A program made the translations under genes and the position numbers. Below are positions 1 to 7,392 of a stretch of DNA of 64,000 nucleotides, one piece after another. The notes beneath the pieces are model-generated. The model saw only the letters and a program-made list of their open reading frames with translations. It was not told the DNA's origin and did not search any database. Each line of letters starts with the position of its first letter. The stretch's first letter is position 1. Source of the stretch: VRUE01 sp963837695 (lineage in GTDB: Bacteria; Actinomycetota; Thermoleophilia; Solirubrobacterales; 70-9); contig CAWINZ010000005.1 of NCBI GenBank assembly GCA_963837695.1, positions 1,736,001 through 1,800,000 of the forward strand, given 5' to 3'.

Positions 1-320
1 TCCCAGACGGCTGCCTCCTCCTTGATCCTGTAGTTGCGGCCCTTGAAGCCGAAATTGAAGGCGTAGAGCTTGTCGGGGGTGACCGCCAGCATCACCCGCT
101 CCGGCAGTCCGCCCGCCTTCTTCTTGTTGAAGAGCTTGATCCCGGCGTAGACGAGTCCGCCGAGCTGCGCCTTTGAGGCGGCCGTGGTCGCCGCCGCGCC
201 GCCGCGCCGGAACCCGGCGGCGGAGAGCACCTCTTCGCCGTTGACGTGCGGCGCGACCAGATCGCGGTACTTCTGCCGCCACTCGACGACCTGGTCCGGA
301 GTCATTTCGAACATCCCCAT
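1..320 (-). CDS. Hypothetical protein, 3'-truncated by window edge
   Basis: Reading the minus strand from ATG at 320 gives an open frame that runs off the window start, with about 106 codons visible. The start is preceded by a strong ribosome site (AAAGGAGGAGG) some six bases upstream. The protein begins MGMFEMTPDQVVEWRQ. It has a helical N-terminal segment, a middle rich in Ala/Gly/Lys, then a stretch (LPERVMLAVTPDKLYAF) that looks like the beta part of a small PH-like or bacterial membrane-associated fold, but I do not recognise the family. It is divergently arranged with the acyltransferase at 389, sharing a 68-base intergenic space. Confidence 0.75.
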   Translation of the reverse strand, partial: MGMFEMTPDQVVEWRQKYRDLVAPHVNGEEVLSAAGFRRGGAAATTAASKAQLGGLVYAGIKLFNKKKAGGLPERVMLAVTPDKLYAFNFGFKGRNYRIKEEAAVW

Positions 321-388
321 CGCGCGCCTCCTCCTTTGGCCGGATTGCGAGCCGACCTTACTGCCGGGGGCTCTGGAAAGCTAGGTGC

Positions 389-976
389 GTGGACGAGCAG
401 CGCGGTTGGCGGGTCTGGTGGCGAAAGCGGCGCTGGTATGAGCGCAACGGGCGCCCCTTGCGGCGCTGGCGGCTGGCCCGGCACGCCGCGCGGGGTGGCT
501 TCTTCATCCGCCGGCCGGTCGAGGGCGAGCTGCTCGAGGCCCTCGACGAGGGTCGCCTACGGATCGGCGAGGGGACGCTGCTCGAGCCGGGCTGCTGGCT
601 GACCCTCGCTCCCGGGGCCCGGATCGAGATCGGCGCCGGCTGCTTTCTCAACCGCAACACGATGCTCGCCGCGTACGAGCTGATCGAGATCGGCGACCAC
701 ACGATGTTCGCCAACGGCTGCTTCGTCGGCGACGCCGAGCACCGCTTCGACGATCCCGAGACGCCGATCACCTGGCAGGGCTTCACCAGCAAGGGGCCCG
801 TCAGGATCGGCGCCAACTGCTGGTTCGGGGTCAACTGCGCGGTCACGAGCGGGGTCACGATCGGCGATCGCTGCGTGATCGGCGCAAACTCCGTGGTCAC
901 GCAGGACCTGCCCCCGGGGTCGATCGCGGCGGGCGCCCCGGCGCGTGTGATCAAGGCCATTGAGTTCGACCGCTGA
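389..976 (+). CDS. Left-handed beta-helix acyltransferase (hexapeptide repeat)
   Basis: 195 aa. After a basic N-terminal segment (about residues 1-40) the protein carries repeated hexapeptides of the isoleucine-patch type, for example IEIGAGCFL, IGDHTMFANG, VRIGANCWFG, VTIGDRCVIGANSVVT, ending in the usual PPGSIAAGAPARVIK motif of the maltose/galactoside O-acetyltransferase and WbbJ-like group. Such enzymes move an acyl group from acyl-CoA to a sugar or similar hydroxyl acceptor. The acceptor cannot be told from sequence. The start is GTG with a GGAAAG site nine bases upstream. The last bases of the gene overlap the -35 box of the pan operon promoter. Confidence 0.85.
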   Translation: MDEQRGWRVWWRKRRWYERNGRPLRRWRLARHAARGGFFIRRPVEGELLEALDEGRLRIGEGTLLEPGCWLTLAPGARIEIGAGCFLNRNTMLAAYELIEIGDHTMFANGCFVGDAEHRFDDPETPITWQGFTSKGPVRIGANCWFGVNCAVTSGVTIGDRCVIGANSVVTQDLPPGSIAAGAPARVIKAIEFDR

Positions 977-987
977 GTGCCTATACT
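960..987 (+). promoter_or_regulatory. Promoter of the panCDB operon
   Basis: TTGAGT (960-965), a 16-base spacer, then TATACT (982-987). This is one of the best sigma70-type matches in the window. The -35 lies inside the last codons of the upstream acyltransferase. A transcription start near 994 gives a leader of about 35 bases before panC. Confidence 0.7.
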
Positions 988-1028
988 CGGAGGTCGGCCG
1001 TGACCCCCTCAAGGGCATGGACCTACCC

Positions 1029-1979
1029 ATGAACCTCGCATTGACTGAGCCGCTGCAGGCACGCGCAGGCGTGAAGTTCGTCCGCCGCAAGGACGAGCTG
1101 CGGGCCCTGCTTGCCTCCGCGCGGGCGGAAGGCCGCTCGATCGGCCTGGTGCCGACGATGGGCTACCTGCACGAGGGCCATCTCTCGCTGCTGCGCGCCG
1201 CCCGCGCCGCGAGCGACCTGGTCGTGATGAGCCTCTTCGTCAACCCGACCCAGTTCGGCCCCGACGAGGACCTCGACCGCTACCCGCGCGACGAGGCCCG
1301 CGACGCCGAGCTGGCCGGCGAGACCGGCGTCGACCTGGTCTACGCGCCGCCGGTGGAGGAGGTCTACCCGGACGGCTTCTCGACCAGCGTCGAGGTGAGC
1401 GGGCTGACCGAGGTTCTCTGCGGCGACCCCTCACGTCGCGGCCGCGGGCACTTCCGCGGCGTCACCACCGTTGTCGCCAAGCTCTTCAACACCGTCGGGC
1501 CCGACGTCGCCTACTTCGGCCAGAAGGACGCCCAGCAGGTGGCGGCGATCCGCCGCATGGTGCGCGACCTCGACATCCGGGTGCGGATCGAGACATTGCC
1601 GATCGTGCGCGAGGCCGACGGTCTGGCGATGAGCTCGCGCAACGCCTACCTCTCCGGCGAGGATCGCGAGCGGGCGACGGCGCTCTCGCGGGCCCTGCGC
1701 GAGGTCGAGCGCGTCGCCGGCGTCGATTCGCTCGCCGCGGCGCTCGCCGCGGGCCGTAGCGAGCTGGACGCGGCGGGAGTCGAGCCCGAGTACCTCGAGG
1801 CCCGCGACGCAGAGAACTTGCAGCCGGTGGCCGATCTGGATGGCCGTCCGGTGTTGGTGGCGGTAGCCGCGCAGTTCAACGGCGCCCGCCTAATAGACAA
1901 CGTAGAACTTCTCCCCGATGGGCCGATTTCCGGCCATATAGGCCGGAAATCGGCCCATCGGCCTGAAAAGGAGGCCTGA
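1029..1979 (+). CDS. panC: Pantothenate synthetase
   Basis: Catalyses ATP-dependent condensation of pantoate with beta-alanine, the last step of pantothenate synthesis. Visible hallmarks are VPTMGYLHEGHLSLLRAA (HIGH-like ATP site), NPTQFGPDEDLDRYPR, a GRGHFRGVTTVVAKLFN block, YFGQKDAQQ and the KMSK-like MSSRNAYLS. Length (316 aa from this start) is normal apart from a 12-16 residue N-terminal extension. The open frame begins at 960, but the promoter at 960-987 makes ATG 1029 or ATG 1017 the real start. I prefer 1029. The last 20 codons carry a perfect 21-bp inverted repeat, so the C-terminal tail (GPISGHIGRKSAHRPEKEA) is probably not part of the conserved fold. The stop overlaps panD by one base. 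Confidence 0.95.
   Translation: MNLALTEPLQARAGVKFVRRKDELRALLASARAEGRSIGLVPTMGYLHEGHLSLLRAARAASDLVVMSLFVNPTQFGPDEDLDRYPRDEARDAELAGETGVDLVYAPPVEEVYPDGFSTSVEVSGLTEVLCGDPSRRGRGHFRGVTTVVAKLFNTVGPDVAYFGQKDAQQVAAIRRMVRDLDIRVRIETLPIVREADGLAMSSRNAYLSGEDRERATALSRALREVERVAGVDSLAAALAAGRSELDAAGVEPEYLEARDAENLQPVADLDGRPVLVAVAAQFNGARLIDNVELLPDGPISGHIGRKSAHRPEKEA
1915..1961 (+). repeat. Perfect 21-bp inverted repeat inside the panC 3' end
   Basis: Arms at 1915-1935 and 1941-1961 are exactly complementary across a five-base loop (ATATA). The arms lie in the coding region and end 18 bases before the panD start codon. There is no U-tract, so this is not a classic terminator. It could be an mRNA hairpin controlling panD translation or an inserted palindromic repeat. 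Confidence 0.85.
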
Positions 1980-2371
1980 TGCAGAGACAGATGCTCAAGT
2001 CGAAGATTCACCGGGCTACGGTTACCGACTGTGACGTCGATTACATCGGCAGCATCACGGTCGACACCGAGCTGATGGCAAGCGCCGACCTGATCACCAA
2101 CGAGCAGGTCCACGTCTGGGACATCGACAACGGCGCCCGCTTCGTCACCTACGTGATCGACGGCGAGCCCGGCTCCGGCACGATGCAGGTCAACGGCGCC
2201 GCCGCCCACCTGACCCGCCCCGGCCACAAGATCATCGTCGCCTCCTTCGGCGCCTACGACGAGAGCGACCTCGAGGCCTACTCGCCTGTCGTCGTCCACG
2301 TCGACGACGACAACGCCACCGTCGCGGTCGACAGCCACCCGGAGGTGCTGCTCGCCCAGGAGGTCATCTGA
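1979..2371 (+). CDS. panD: Aspartate 1-decarboxylase precursor
   Basis: Makes beta-alanine from aspartate using a pyruvoyl cofactor formed by self-cleavage. The protein has the family start MLKSKIHRATVT, the cleavage-site region YIGSITVD (Gly-Ser, serine becomes the pyruvoyl group), and the NGARFVTYVI and NGAAAHL core motifs. At 130 aa it is of normal length. ATG 1979 overlaps the panC stop (TGATG) and the panD stop overlaps panB ATG 2371 in the same way, so the three genes form a translationally coupled operon. Confidence 0.97.
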   Translation: MQRQMLKSKIHRATVTDCDVDYIGSITVDTELMASADLITNEQVHVWDIDNGARFVTYVIDGEPGSGTMQVNGAAAHLTRPGHKIIVASFGAYDESDLEAYSPVVVHVDDDNATVAVDSHPEVLLAQEVI

Positions 2372-3273
2372 TGAGCGAGCGCCAGCCCATCACCCTGCCC
2401 CGCCTGGCCGAGATGAAGCAGGCCGGCGAACCGATCGTGATGGTCACCGCCTACGACTACCCCTCGGCACGGGTCGCCGAGGAGGCCGGCGTCGACCTCG
2501 TCCTCGTCGGCGACACGGCGGCGATGGTCGTGCTCGGCTATCCCGGCACCGAGTCGGTATCGATGGACGAGATGGTGATGCTCGGCAAAGCCGTCCGCCG
2601 CGGCGTCAAGGCGCCGCTGATGGTCGGCGACATGCCGATGGGCAGCTACGAGGCGAGCAACGAGCTTGCAGTGCAGAGTGCCCAGCGGCTGGTCAAGGAG
2701 ACCGGCTGCCAGGTGGTCAAGCTGGAGGCGGGTGGGACCTCGGTGGAGCGCGCGCGGGCGATCGTCCGCGCCGGCATCCCGGTCATGGGGCACGTCGGCC
2801 TGACGCCGCAGACCGCGACCGCGTTGGGCGGCTACAAGACCCAGGGCAAGACGGCGCAGGGCGCGATCCAGCTGCTCGAGGACGCGCTCGCCCTGCAATC
2901 GGTCGGCTGCTTCGCGGTCGTCTTCGAGGCGGTCCCGGCGGCGATCGCCGAGGCGATCGCCCAGCGGCTGGAGATCCCGGCGATCGGGATCGGCGCGGGC
3001 CGGGCCACGGCCGGGCAGGTGCTCGTCTACCACGACCTGCTCGGGATCACGACCGGCCGCTCGCCCAAATTCGTCAAGCGCTATGCCGAGATCCACGCGG
3101 CGATGGTCGACGGCGTCAGCCGCTACGCGGAGGAGGTGCGCAGCCACCGCTTCCCCGAGCCCGAGCACGTCTACGGGGTCGAGTCCGACGAGCTGGCCGA
3201 GTTCCAGCGCTACCTGGAGCAGAAGGACGGGATCGGCTCCACGGCGTCATGGGACTGGGAGCCGTTGCCCTGA
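2371..3273 (+). CDS. panB: 3-methyl-2-oxobutanoate hydroxymethyltransferase
   Basis: Transfers a hydroxymethyl group from 5,10-methylene-THF to ketoisovalerate, giving ketopantoate. 300 aa with the family signatures MVTAYDYPSARVAEEAGVD, LVGDTAAMVVLGY, VGDMPMGSYE, KLEAGG, GHVGLTPQ and the metal/active-site region PAIGIGAGRATAGQVLVYHDLLG. It is the last gene of panCDB. The ketopantoate reductase gene (panE) is not in the operon. The long hairpin repeat at 3274-3387 starts directly after the stop codon and probably ends or processes the transcript. Confidence 0.97.
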   Translation: MSERQPITLPRLAEMKQAGEPIVMVTAYDYPSARVAEEAGVDLVLVGDTAAMVVLGYPGTESVSMDEMVMLGKAVRRGVKAPLMVGDMPMGSYEASNELAVQSAQRLVKETGCQVVKLEAGGTSVERARAIVRAGIPVMGHVGLTPQTATALGGYKTQGKTAQGAIQLLEDALALQSVGCFAVVFEAVPAAIAEAIAQRLEIPAIGIGAGRATAGQVLVYHDLLGITTGRSPKFVKRYAEIHAAMVDGVSRYAEEVRSHRFPEPEHVYGVESDELAEFQRYLEQKDGIGSTASWDWEPLP

Positions 3274-3387
3274 GGGGCGATCCCGGTAGGGGTTTCGCTT
3301 AACTTTTTCGGTGGGTTGCCGGTGGGCTATCGCCCGCAGCCAGCACCGAAAAAGTACAAGACGCTTCACCCCTACCGGGATCGCCCC
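3274..3387 (+). repeat. Dispersed long-hairpin element, copy A
   Basis: Terminal arms of 20 bp (3274-3293 and 3368-3387) are perfectly complementary, with a second inner stem ACTTTTTCGGTG (3302-3313) paired to 3344-3355 and an apical GGGC/GCCC. The inverse complement of 56484-56598 matches this element closely along its whole length. The outer stem differs at two base pairs between copies and both changes are compensated. Located immediately downstream of panB and upstream of the uracil glycosylase promoter. Confidence 0.9.
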
Positions 3388-3396
3388 ACCCGCAGC

Positions 3397-3402
3397 TAGC
3401 AT
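3397..3402 (+). promoter_or_regulatory. -10 box (TAGCAT) of the udg operon
   Basis: TAGCAT ends seven bases before ATG 3410, so the predicted transcription start coincides with the start codon (leaderless mRNA). No convincing -35 is visible. It would lie in the repeat element. Confidence 0.5.
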
Positions 3403-3409
3403 TGCTCTG

Positions 3410-4039
3410 ATGACGGCTGCGGAGCGGCGGGGGGAGCTGGTGGAGCTCTTTGGAGAGGTCAAGGTGTGCACGAAGTGCCCGCTGCACGAGACGCGGACCG
3501 AGGCTGTGTTCGGGGCGGGGGATGCCGATGCTGAGGTGATGTTCGTCGGTGAGGCGCCCGGGGCCGAAGAGGATCGGCAGGGATTGCCCTTCGTCGGTCG
3601 TGCCGGGCAGTTGCTCAACCAGTTGCTCGAAGGGATCGGGCTCTCGCGTGAGGAGGTCTTCATCGCCAACGTGTTGAAGAGCCGGCCGCCCGGCAACCGC
3701 GACCCTCAGCCGGGCGAGATCGAGGCCTGTAAGCCGTACCTGTTCGAGCAGGTGCGGCTGATCGAGCCGCGCGTCGTCTGCACGCTGGGCAACTTCGCGA
3801 CCAAGTTGCTGAGCGGCGACCCGACCGGGATCACCCGCGTGCGGGGCGCGCCGCAGGTACATGAGCTGGGCGGTCGCACCGTCTTCCTGCTGCCGCTCTT
3901 CCACCCGGCGGCGGCGCTGCGCACGCCGGCGGTCAAGGAGACGCTGCGGGCCGACCTCGAGCTGCTGCCGCGGTTGCTTGCCGGGCCGCCGCCGGGTGGG
4001 CCCCGGGACCCCGCCGACCAGCTCGACATGTTCGGTTGA
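3410..4039 (+). CDS. Uracil-DNA glycosylase, family 4 (Fe-S)
   Basis: Removes uracil from DNA, starting base-excision repair. Family-4 marks: GEAPGAEEDRQGLPFVGRAGQLL (water-activating motif, residues 47-69), a CTKC pair at residues 20-23 plus two later cysteines spaced 17 residues apart (EACKPYL...VVCTLG), which together would bind a 4Fe-4S cluster, and the FHPAAALR motif near the C-terminus. The protein ends in QLDMFG, a good match to the sliding-clamp binding pentamer QL(S/D)LF, so it may be recruited to the replisome by DnaN. ATG 3410 is chosen because of its -10 box. The longer open frame upstream lies in the repeat. tsaE follows with a TTGA overlap. Confidence 0.93.
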   Translation: MTAAERRGELVELFGEVKVCTKCPLHETRTEAVFGAGDADAEVMFVGEAPGAEEDRQGLPFVGRAGQLLNQLLEGIGLSREEVFIANVLKSRPPGNRDPQPGEIEACKPYLFEQVRLIEPRVVCTLGNFATKLLSGDPTGITRVRGAPQVHELGGRTVFLLPLFHPAAALRTPAVKETLRADLELLPRLLAGPPPGGPRDPADQLDMFG

Positions 4040-4479
4040 GCGCCGCCGTGGAGACGGTCGAGAGCGGGTCCGCGGTCGAGACCGAAGCGGTCGGGGCGCG
4101 GCTGGCGGCACGCCTGGGCGCCGGCGACGTCGTCGTCGTCAGCGGCGAGTTGGGGGCCGGTAAGACGACGTTGATCCGCGGCGCCTGCCGGGCGCTCGGG
4201 GTCGAGGGCCCGGTCACCTCGCCCACCTTCACGATCGGCCAGCGCTACCGCGGCCGGCTGCCCGTCTCCCACCTCGACCTCTACCGCCTCGGCGGGCTCG
4301 AGGACGAGGATCCGGCGCTGCTCGACGATTACCTCGACGCCGGCTCGGTCGCATTCCTCGAGTGGCCCGCCCTGGCCGAGCCGCAACTGGTGGGGCGCCG
4401 CGTCCTGGCGGTCCGCCTGGACCACGTCGGCGGCGATAGCCGGCGCATCGAAGTGGACAGCGCATCGGTCCCGGAATAA
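4036..4479 (+). CDS. tsaE: tRNA t6A biosynthesis ATPase TsaE
   Basis: P-loop ATPase that supports threonylcarbamoyl transfer to A37 of ANN-decoding tRNAs, working with TsaB and TsaD encoded just downstream. Walker A GELGAGKTT is at residues 37-45. Other family marks are the TSPTF threonine switch, HLDLYRL and the FLEWP motif near the C-terminus. 147 aa is normal. The start is TTG overlapping the udg stop (TTGA). An uncharacterised secreted protein gene separates it from tsaB. Confidence 0.95.
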   Translation: MSAAVETVESGSAVETEAVGARLAARLGAGDVVVVSGELGAGKTTLIRGACRALGVEGPVTSPTFTIGQRYRGRLPVSHLDLYRLGGLEDEDPALLDDYLDAGSVAFLEWPALAEPQLVGRRVLAVRLDHVGGDSRRIEVDSASVPE

Positions 4480-4549
4480 CTGTGTTTCGGAGGGGGATGC
4501 TGCCCTGTAGCATCGCCCGCGTACGCAAACCGAACGAGGAGAGCGCTTG

Positions 4550-4954
4550 ATGAAGGGACCGAGGACGCTGACGGCAGTGGTAGTGGGGATCGCGCTGCTG
4601 GCGAGCGCCGCTCCCGCCTCGGCAAAAAAAAGCGCCGCATTCAAGCACTACGTCGCCTGCGGTCTATCCCAGAAGGCGAAACCGGCGCACCGCTGCCAGG
4701 CGCCACGCGACAAGGGCGCCTTCTTCCGTAGCAACAGGGGCGACGTCTTCTACACCGTGTGCGTCAAGTTCCCGACCAAGAAAAACCTCTGCGCCCCCAA
4801 GCAGAAAGCGGAAAAGGGGACGCTCTACGTCAACAAGATCACCTCCAACATCCCGGGTGAACACAAGGTTTCCTGGTTTGTGAAGGGCAAGCGGGTCGGC
4901 CTCTTCAGCTTCGTCGTCAACCAGCCCAGCGGCAAGTCCAAGCACGGGAAGTAG
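4550..4954 (+). CDS. Small secreted protein of unknown function
   Basis: 134 aa. A Sec signal peptide is clear: MKGPRTLT, a hydrophobic run, then ASAAPASA with likely cleavage before KKSAAF. The mature part is basic and has four cysteines (ACGL, HRCQ, TVCV, NLCA), consistent with two disulfides outside the cell, and a C-terminal lysine-rich tail. I do not recognise the family. It has its own promoter-like box TAGCAT (4508-4513), a leader of about 30 bases and a GAGGAGAG ribosome site, so unlike its neighbours it is not leaderless. It interrupts the tsaE-tsaB cluster, and its role there is unclear. Confidence 0.85.
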   Translation: MKGPRTLTAVVVGIALLASAAPASAKKSAAFKHYVACGLSQKAKPAHRCQAPRDKGAFFRSNRGDVFYTVCVKFPTKKNLCAPKQKAEKGTLYVNKITSNIPGEHKVSWFVKGKRVGLFSFVVNQPSGKSKHGK

Positions 4955-4967
4955 TCGACCGCAAGCT

Positions 4968-5672
4968 GTGGTTGTCGTCGGCTTCGACACCGCGACCACC
5001 GACACCGCCGTCGCCGCGACCCGCGACGACGAGGTTCTGCACGAGGCGCTGCTCGGGCTCTCCGAGAAGGGCGGGCCGCAGCACACCACGGCGCTGCTGG
5101 CCGAGGTCGAGCGGGCGGCGGGGGCTGCCGGCGGCTGGGGCGCGGTCGGTCGGATCGCGGTCGGGATCGGGCCGGGGTCCTTCACCGGGCTGCGCGTGGG
5201 AATCGCCACCGCGCGGGGGCTGGGGCTCAGCCGTGGGCTGCCGTTGAGCGGCGTCGGGACCCTGGACGCCCTGGCCCGGGGGCTCGGCGAGGTCGTCGGC
5301 GAGCAAGGCTGCCTCGCCGTCCTCGACGCGCGCCGCGGCGAGGTCGCGGCGGCGGTCTACGCGGCGGGCGAGCGGCTGTGGGGACCTTGGCTCGGGGCGC
5401 CGGAGGAGCTCGCCGCGCGGATCCCGGCGCTGCCGGACGCGGCGCTGTGCGGGGGGTCGGGCGCTGTACGATTTAGGCAGCAGTTGACGACCCGGGCGGT
5501 CGAGATCCCGGAGGACGCCGACCCCGTGCACCGCGTCGCCGCGCGGCACATCTGCGCTCTCGCGGCGACCGGGACGGACGAGGACGAATCCGGCTCGATC
5601 GCGCCGATCTATCTGAGGCCCCCCGATGCACAACGGTGGCGTGAGCGAGACTCTGTCCAAGCAGCCGAGTGA
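4968..5672 (+). CDS. tsaB: tRNA t6A biosynthesis protein TsaB
   Basis: Inactive ASKHA-fold partner that dimerises with TsaD for threonylcarbamoylation of tRNA. The protein starts VVVGFDTATTDTAVA (DTAT motif) and has QHTTALL, the strongly conserved IGPGSFTGLRVGIATARGL block, and LDARRGEVAAAVY. 234 aa is of normal length. The GTG start at 4968 follows the secreted gene by 13 bases. The 3' end overlaps rimI by 47 bases, the usual tsaB-rimI-tsaD arrangement of actinobacteria. Confidence 0.95.
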   Translation: MVVVGFDTATTDTAVAATRDDEVLHEALLGLSEKGGPQHTTALLAEVERAAGAAGGWGAVGRIAVGIGPGSFTGLRVGIATARGLGLSRGLPLSGVGTLDALARGLGEVVGEQGCLAVLDARRGEVAAAVYAAGERLWGPWLGAPEELAARIPALPDAALCGGSGAVRFRQQLTTRAVEIPEDADPVHRVAARHICALAATGTDEDESGSIAPIYLRPPDAQRWRERDSVQAAE

Positions 5673-6114
5673 GCTGAGCGGCGATCCGTCGGTGCGGCGG
5701 CTTGCCTACAGCGACCTGCCGGCGGTGATCGCGGTCGAGCGCCGCTCCTTCCCGGCGCCCTGGTCGCTGGCGATGTTCGTGCTCGAGCTCTCCAAGCCAT
5801 CGGGGATCTGTCTCGCCGCCGCAGCCGACGACGACGAGCTGGTCGGCTACCTGGTCTGCTCGCGCTATGACCGCGTCTGGCACCTGATGAACGTCGCCGT
5901 GGCGCCGGAGCACCGGCGAAAGGGGGTTGCCGGCCGGCTGATCTCGCGGCTGATCGCCGAGGCCGGCGACGAGCTCCCGTTCACGCTCGAGGTCCGGGTC
6001 TCCAACCGCGAGGCGATCGCGATGTACGAGAAGCTCGGCTTCCGCTCGGCCGGGGTGCGTCCTCGCTATTACCAGGACAACGGCGAGGACGCCCTGATCA
6101 TGTGGCTCGATTGA
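5626..6114 (+). CDS. rimI: GNAT acetyltransferase RimI-like
   Basis: N-alpha-acetyltransferase of the GNAT fold, by family acting on ribosomal protein S18 and related N-termini. It has the acetyl-CoA motif VAPEHRRKGVAGRLISRLI, EVRVSNREAIAMYEKLGF and the C-terminal RPRYYQDNGEDALIM, all typical of RimI. The frame begins at ATG 5626. GTG 5641 is an alternative start that removes five residues. It overlaps tsaB and precedes tsaD, a position that supports the RimI assignment rather than a generic GNAT. Confidence 0.92.
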   Translation: MHNGGVSETLSKQPSELSGDPSVRRLAYSDLPAVIAVERRSFPAPWSLAMFVLELSKPSGICLAAAADDDELVGYLVCSRYDRVWHLMNVAVAPEHRRKGVAGRLISRLIAEAGDELPFTLEVRVSNREAIAMYEKLGFRSAGVRPRYYQDNGEDALIMWLD

Positions 6115-6127
6115 TCGGCGGCCGCAC

Positions 6128-7138
6128 TTGATCCTCGCGATCGAGACGTCCTGCGATGACACCTGCGCCGCCGTGCTCGACGGCGCGCAGATTCGCTCCA
6201 GCCTGATCTCCTCACAGGACGAGGCCCACGCCGCCTTCGGCGGGATCGTCCCAGAGGTCGCCTCGCGGCATCACCTGGAGCTGGCGGTGCCGTTGGTCGA
6301 CGCGGCGCTGAACGAGGCCGGCGTCTCGCTGGATGAGATCGAGGCCGTGGCGGTGACCGCCGGACCGGGCCTGATCGGGGCGCTGCTGGTCGGCCTCAGC
6401 ACCGCCAAGGCGATCGCCGCGCCGCGGCGGCTGCCGCTGATCCCGGTCGACCACCTGCAGGGGCACGTCGCCGCCAACTTCCTCGCCCCCGAGCCGCTCG
6501 AGCCACCGTTCCTCTGCCTCGTCGCCAGCGGCGGCCACACGCTGCTGGCGGGGGTCCACGACCACGCCGGCCACGAGGTGCTCGGCCAGACGCTCGACGA
6601 CGCCGCCGGCGAGGCTTTCGACAAGGTGGCCCGCCTGCTCGGCCTCGGTTTCCCCGGTGGCCCCGCCCTGCAGCGGCTGGCCGAGGACGGCGACCCGGCG
6701 GGGTTTGAGCTGCCCGTCGCGATGGCCCGCGACCCCGGCCTCGACTTCAGCTTCAGCGGTCTGAAGACGGCGCTCGTCTACCTCTGCCGCGACCTCGGGC
6801 CCGACGGGGTGCGCGAGCGTCGGGCCGACCTCGCCGCCAGCTTCCAGGCGGCAGCGGTGGGGCAGTTGACGGCGAAACTGAAGCGGGCGTTGAAACGGGG
6901 CGAGTGGGACGCGGTCGCGCTCGGCGGCGGTGTAGCCGCCAACGGGCCGCTGCGCGAGGCGGTCTCGGCCCTCTGCGAGGAGCAGGGTGTGCGGCTGAAG
7001 CTGGTCCCGCTGGAGCTCTGCACCGATAACGCGGCGATGATCGGCTCGGCGGCCCGCTTCGCCACGGCGCTGCCCTATCCCGACTACCTCTCCTACGACG
7101 CCTTTCCCAGCAACCGCCCCCCGGTTGCCGTGCGATGA
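6128..7138 (+). CDS. tsaD: tRNA threonylcarbamoyladenosine transferase TsaD
   Basis: Catalytic subunit that moves the threonylcarbamoyl group onto tRNA A37. Shows IETSCDDTCAAV at the N-terminus, the metal-binding HLQGH (His109, His113; HMEGH in most homologues), VASGGHTLL, DDAAGEAFDKVARLLGLGFPGGP, DFSFSGLKTA and the C-terminal LGGGVAANGPLRE and CTDNAAMIG (metal Asp). 336 aa. TTG 6128 gives MILAIETSCDD, the exact family N-terminus. The stop overlaps the next gene (ATGA). Confidence 0.97.
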   Translation: MILAIETSCDDTCAAVLDGAQIRSSLISSQDEAHAAFGGIVPEVASRHHLELAVPLVDAALNEAGVSLDEIEAVAVTAGPGLIGALLVGLSTAKAIAAPRRLPLIPVDHLQGHVAANFLAPEPLEPPFLCLVASGGHTLLAGVHDHAGHEVLGQTLDDAAGEAFDKVARLLGLGFPGGPALQRLAEDGDPAGFELPVAMARDPGLDFSFSGLKTALVYLCRDLGPDGVRERRADLAASFQAAAVGQLTAKLKRALKRGEWDAVALGGGVAANGPLREAVSALCEEQGVRLKLVPLELCTDNAAMIGSAARFATALPYPDYLSYDAFPSNRPPVAVR

Positions 7139-7392
7139 GTGCCGAGTTCGTCCTCTACTCGCGGCCGGGCTGCCATCTCTGCGAGCAGGCGCTGGAGGAG
7201 CTGGTCGCCCTGCACGGGGAGGGCTACCGCTTCGAGCTGCGCGAGATCGACATCGAGAGCGACGAGACACTGCTGCGGGCGATGCTCGAGCGCATCCCCG
7301 TACTCGAGCTGAACGGCGAGGTCATCTCCGAGCTGACCCTGGACCAAACCTCCGTTCGGGCGCGGCTCGATACTGTGGGGGCCGATGATTGA
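7135..7392 (+). CDS. Glutaredoxin-like (thioredoxin-fold) protein
   Basis: 85 aa with the beta-strand/CxxC start of the DUF836 glutaredoxin-like family: FVLYSRPGCHLCEQALEEL (CHLC at residues 13-16), then RIPVLELNGEVISEL, the cis-proline region of a thioredoxin fold. Probably a cytosolic thiol-disulfide protein of unknown partner. Its ATG overlaps the tsaD stop and its 3' end overlaps rex by eight bases, so it is co-transcribed with the redox regulator that follows. Confidence 0.85.
   Translation: MSAEFVLYSRPGCHLCEQALEELVALHGEGYRFELREIDIESDETLLRAMLERIPVLELNGEVISELTLDQTSVRARLDTVGADD

Noticed and set aside
960..1028. Longer N-terminus for panC (start at 960)
   Set aside because: The promoter TTGAGT-N16-TATACT occupies 960-987, so RNA begins downstream of that start.
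3311..3409. Longer N-terminus for the uracil glycosylase
   Set aside because: It is encoded by the hairpin element. The conserved protein starts at ATG 3410, next to a -10 box.
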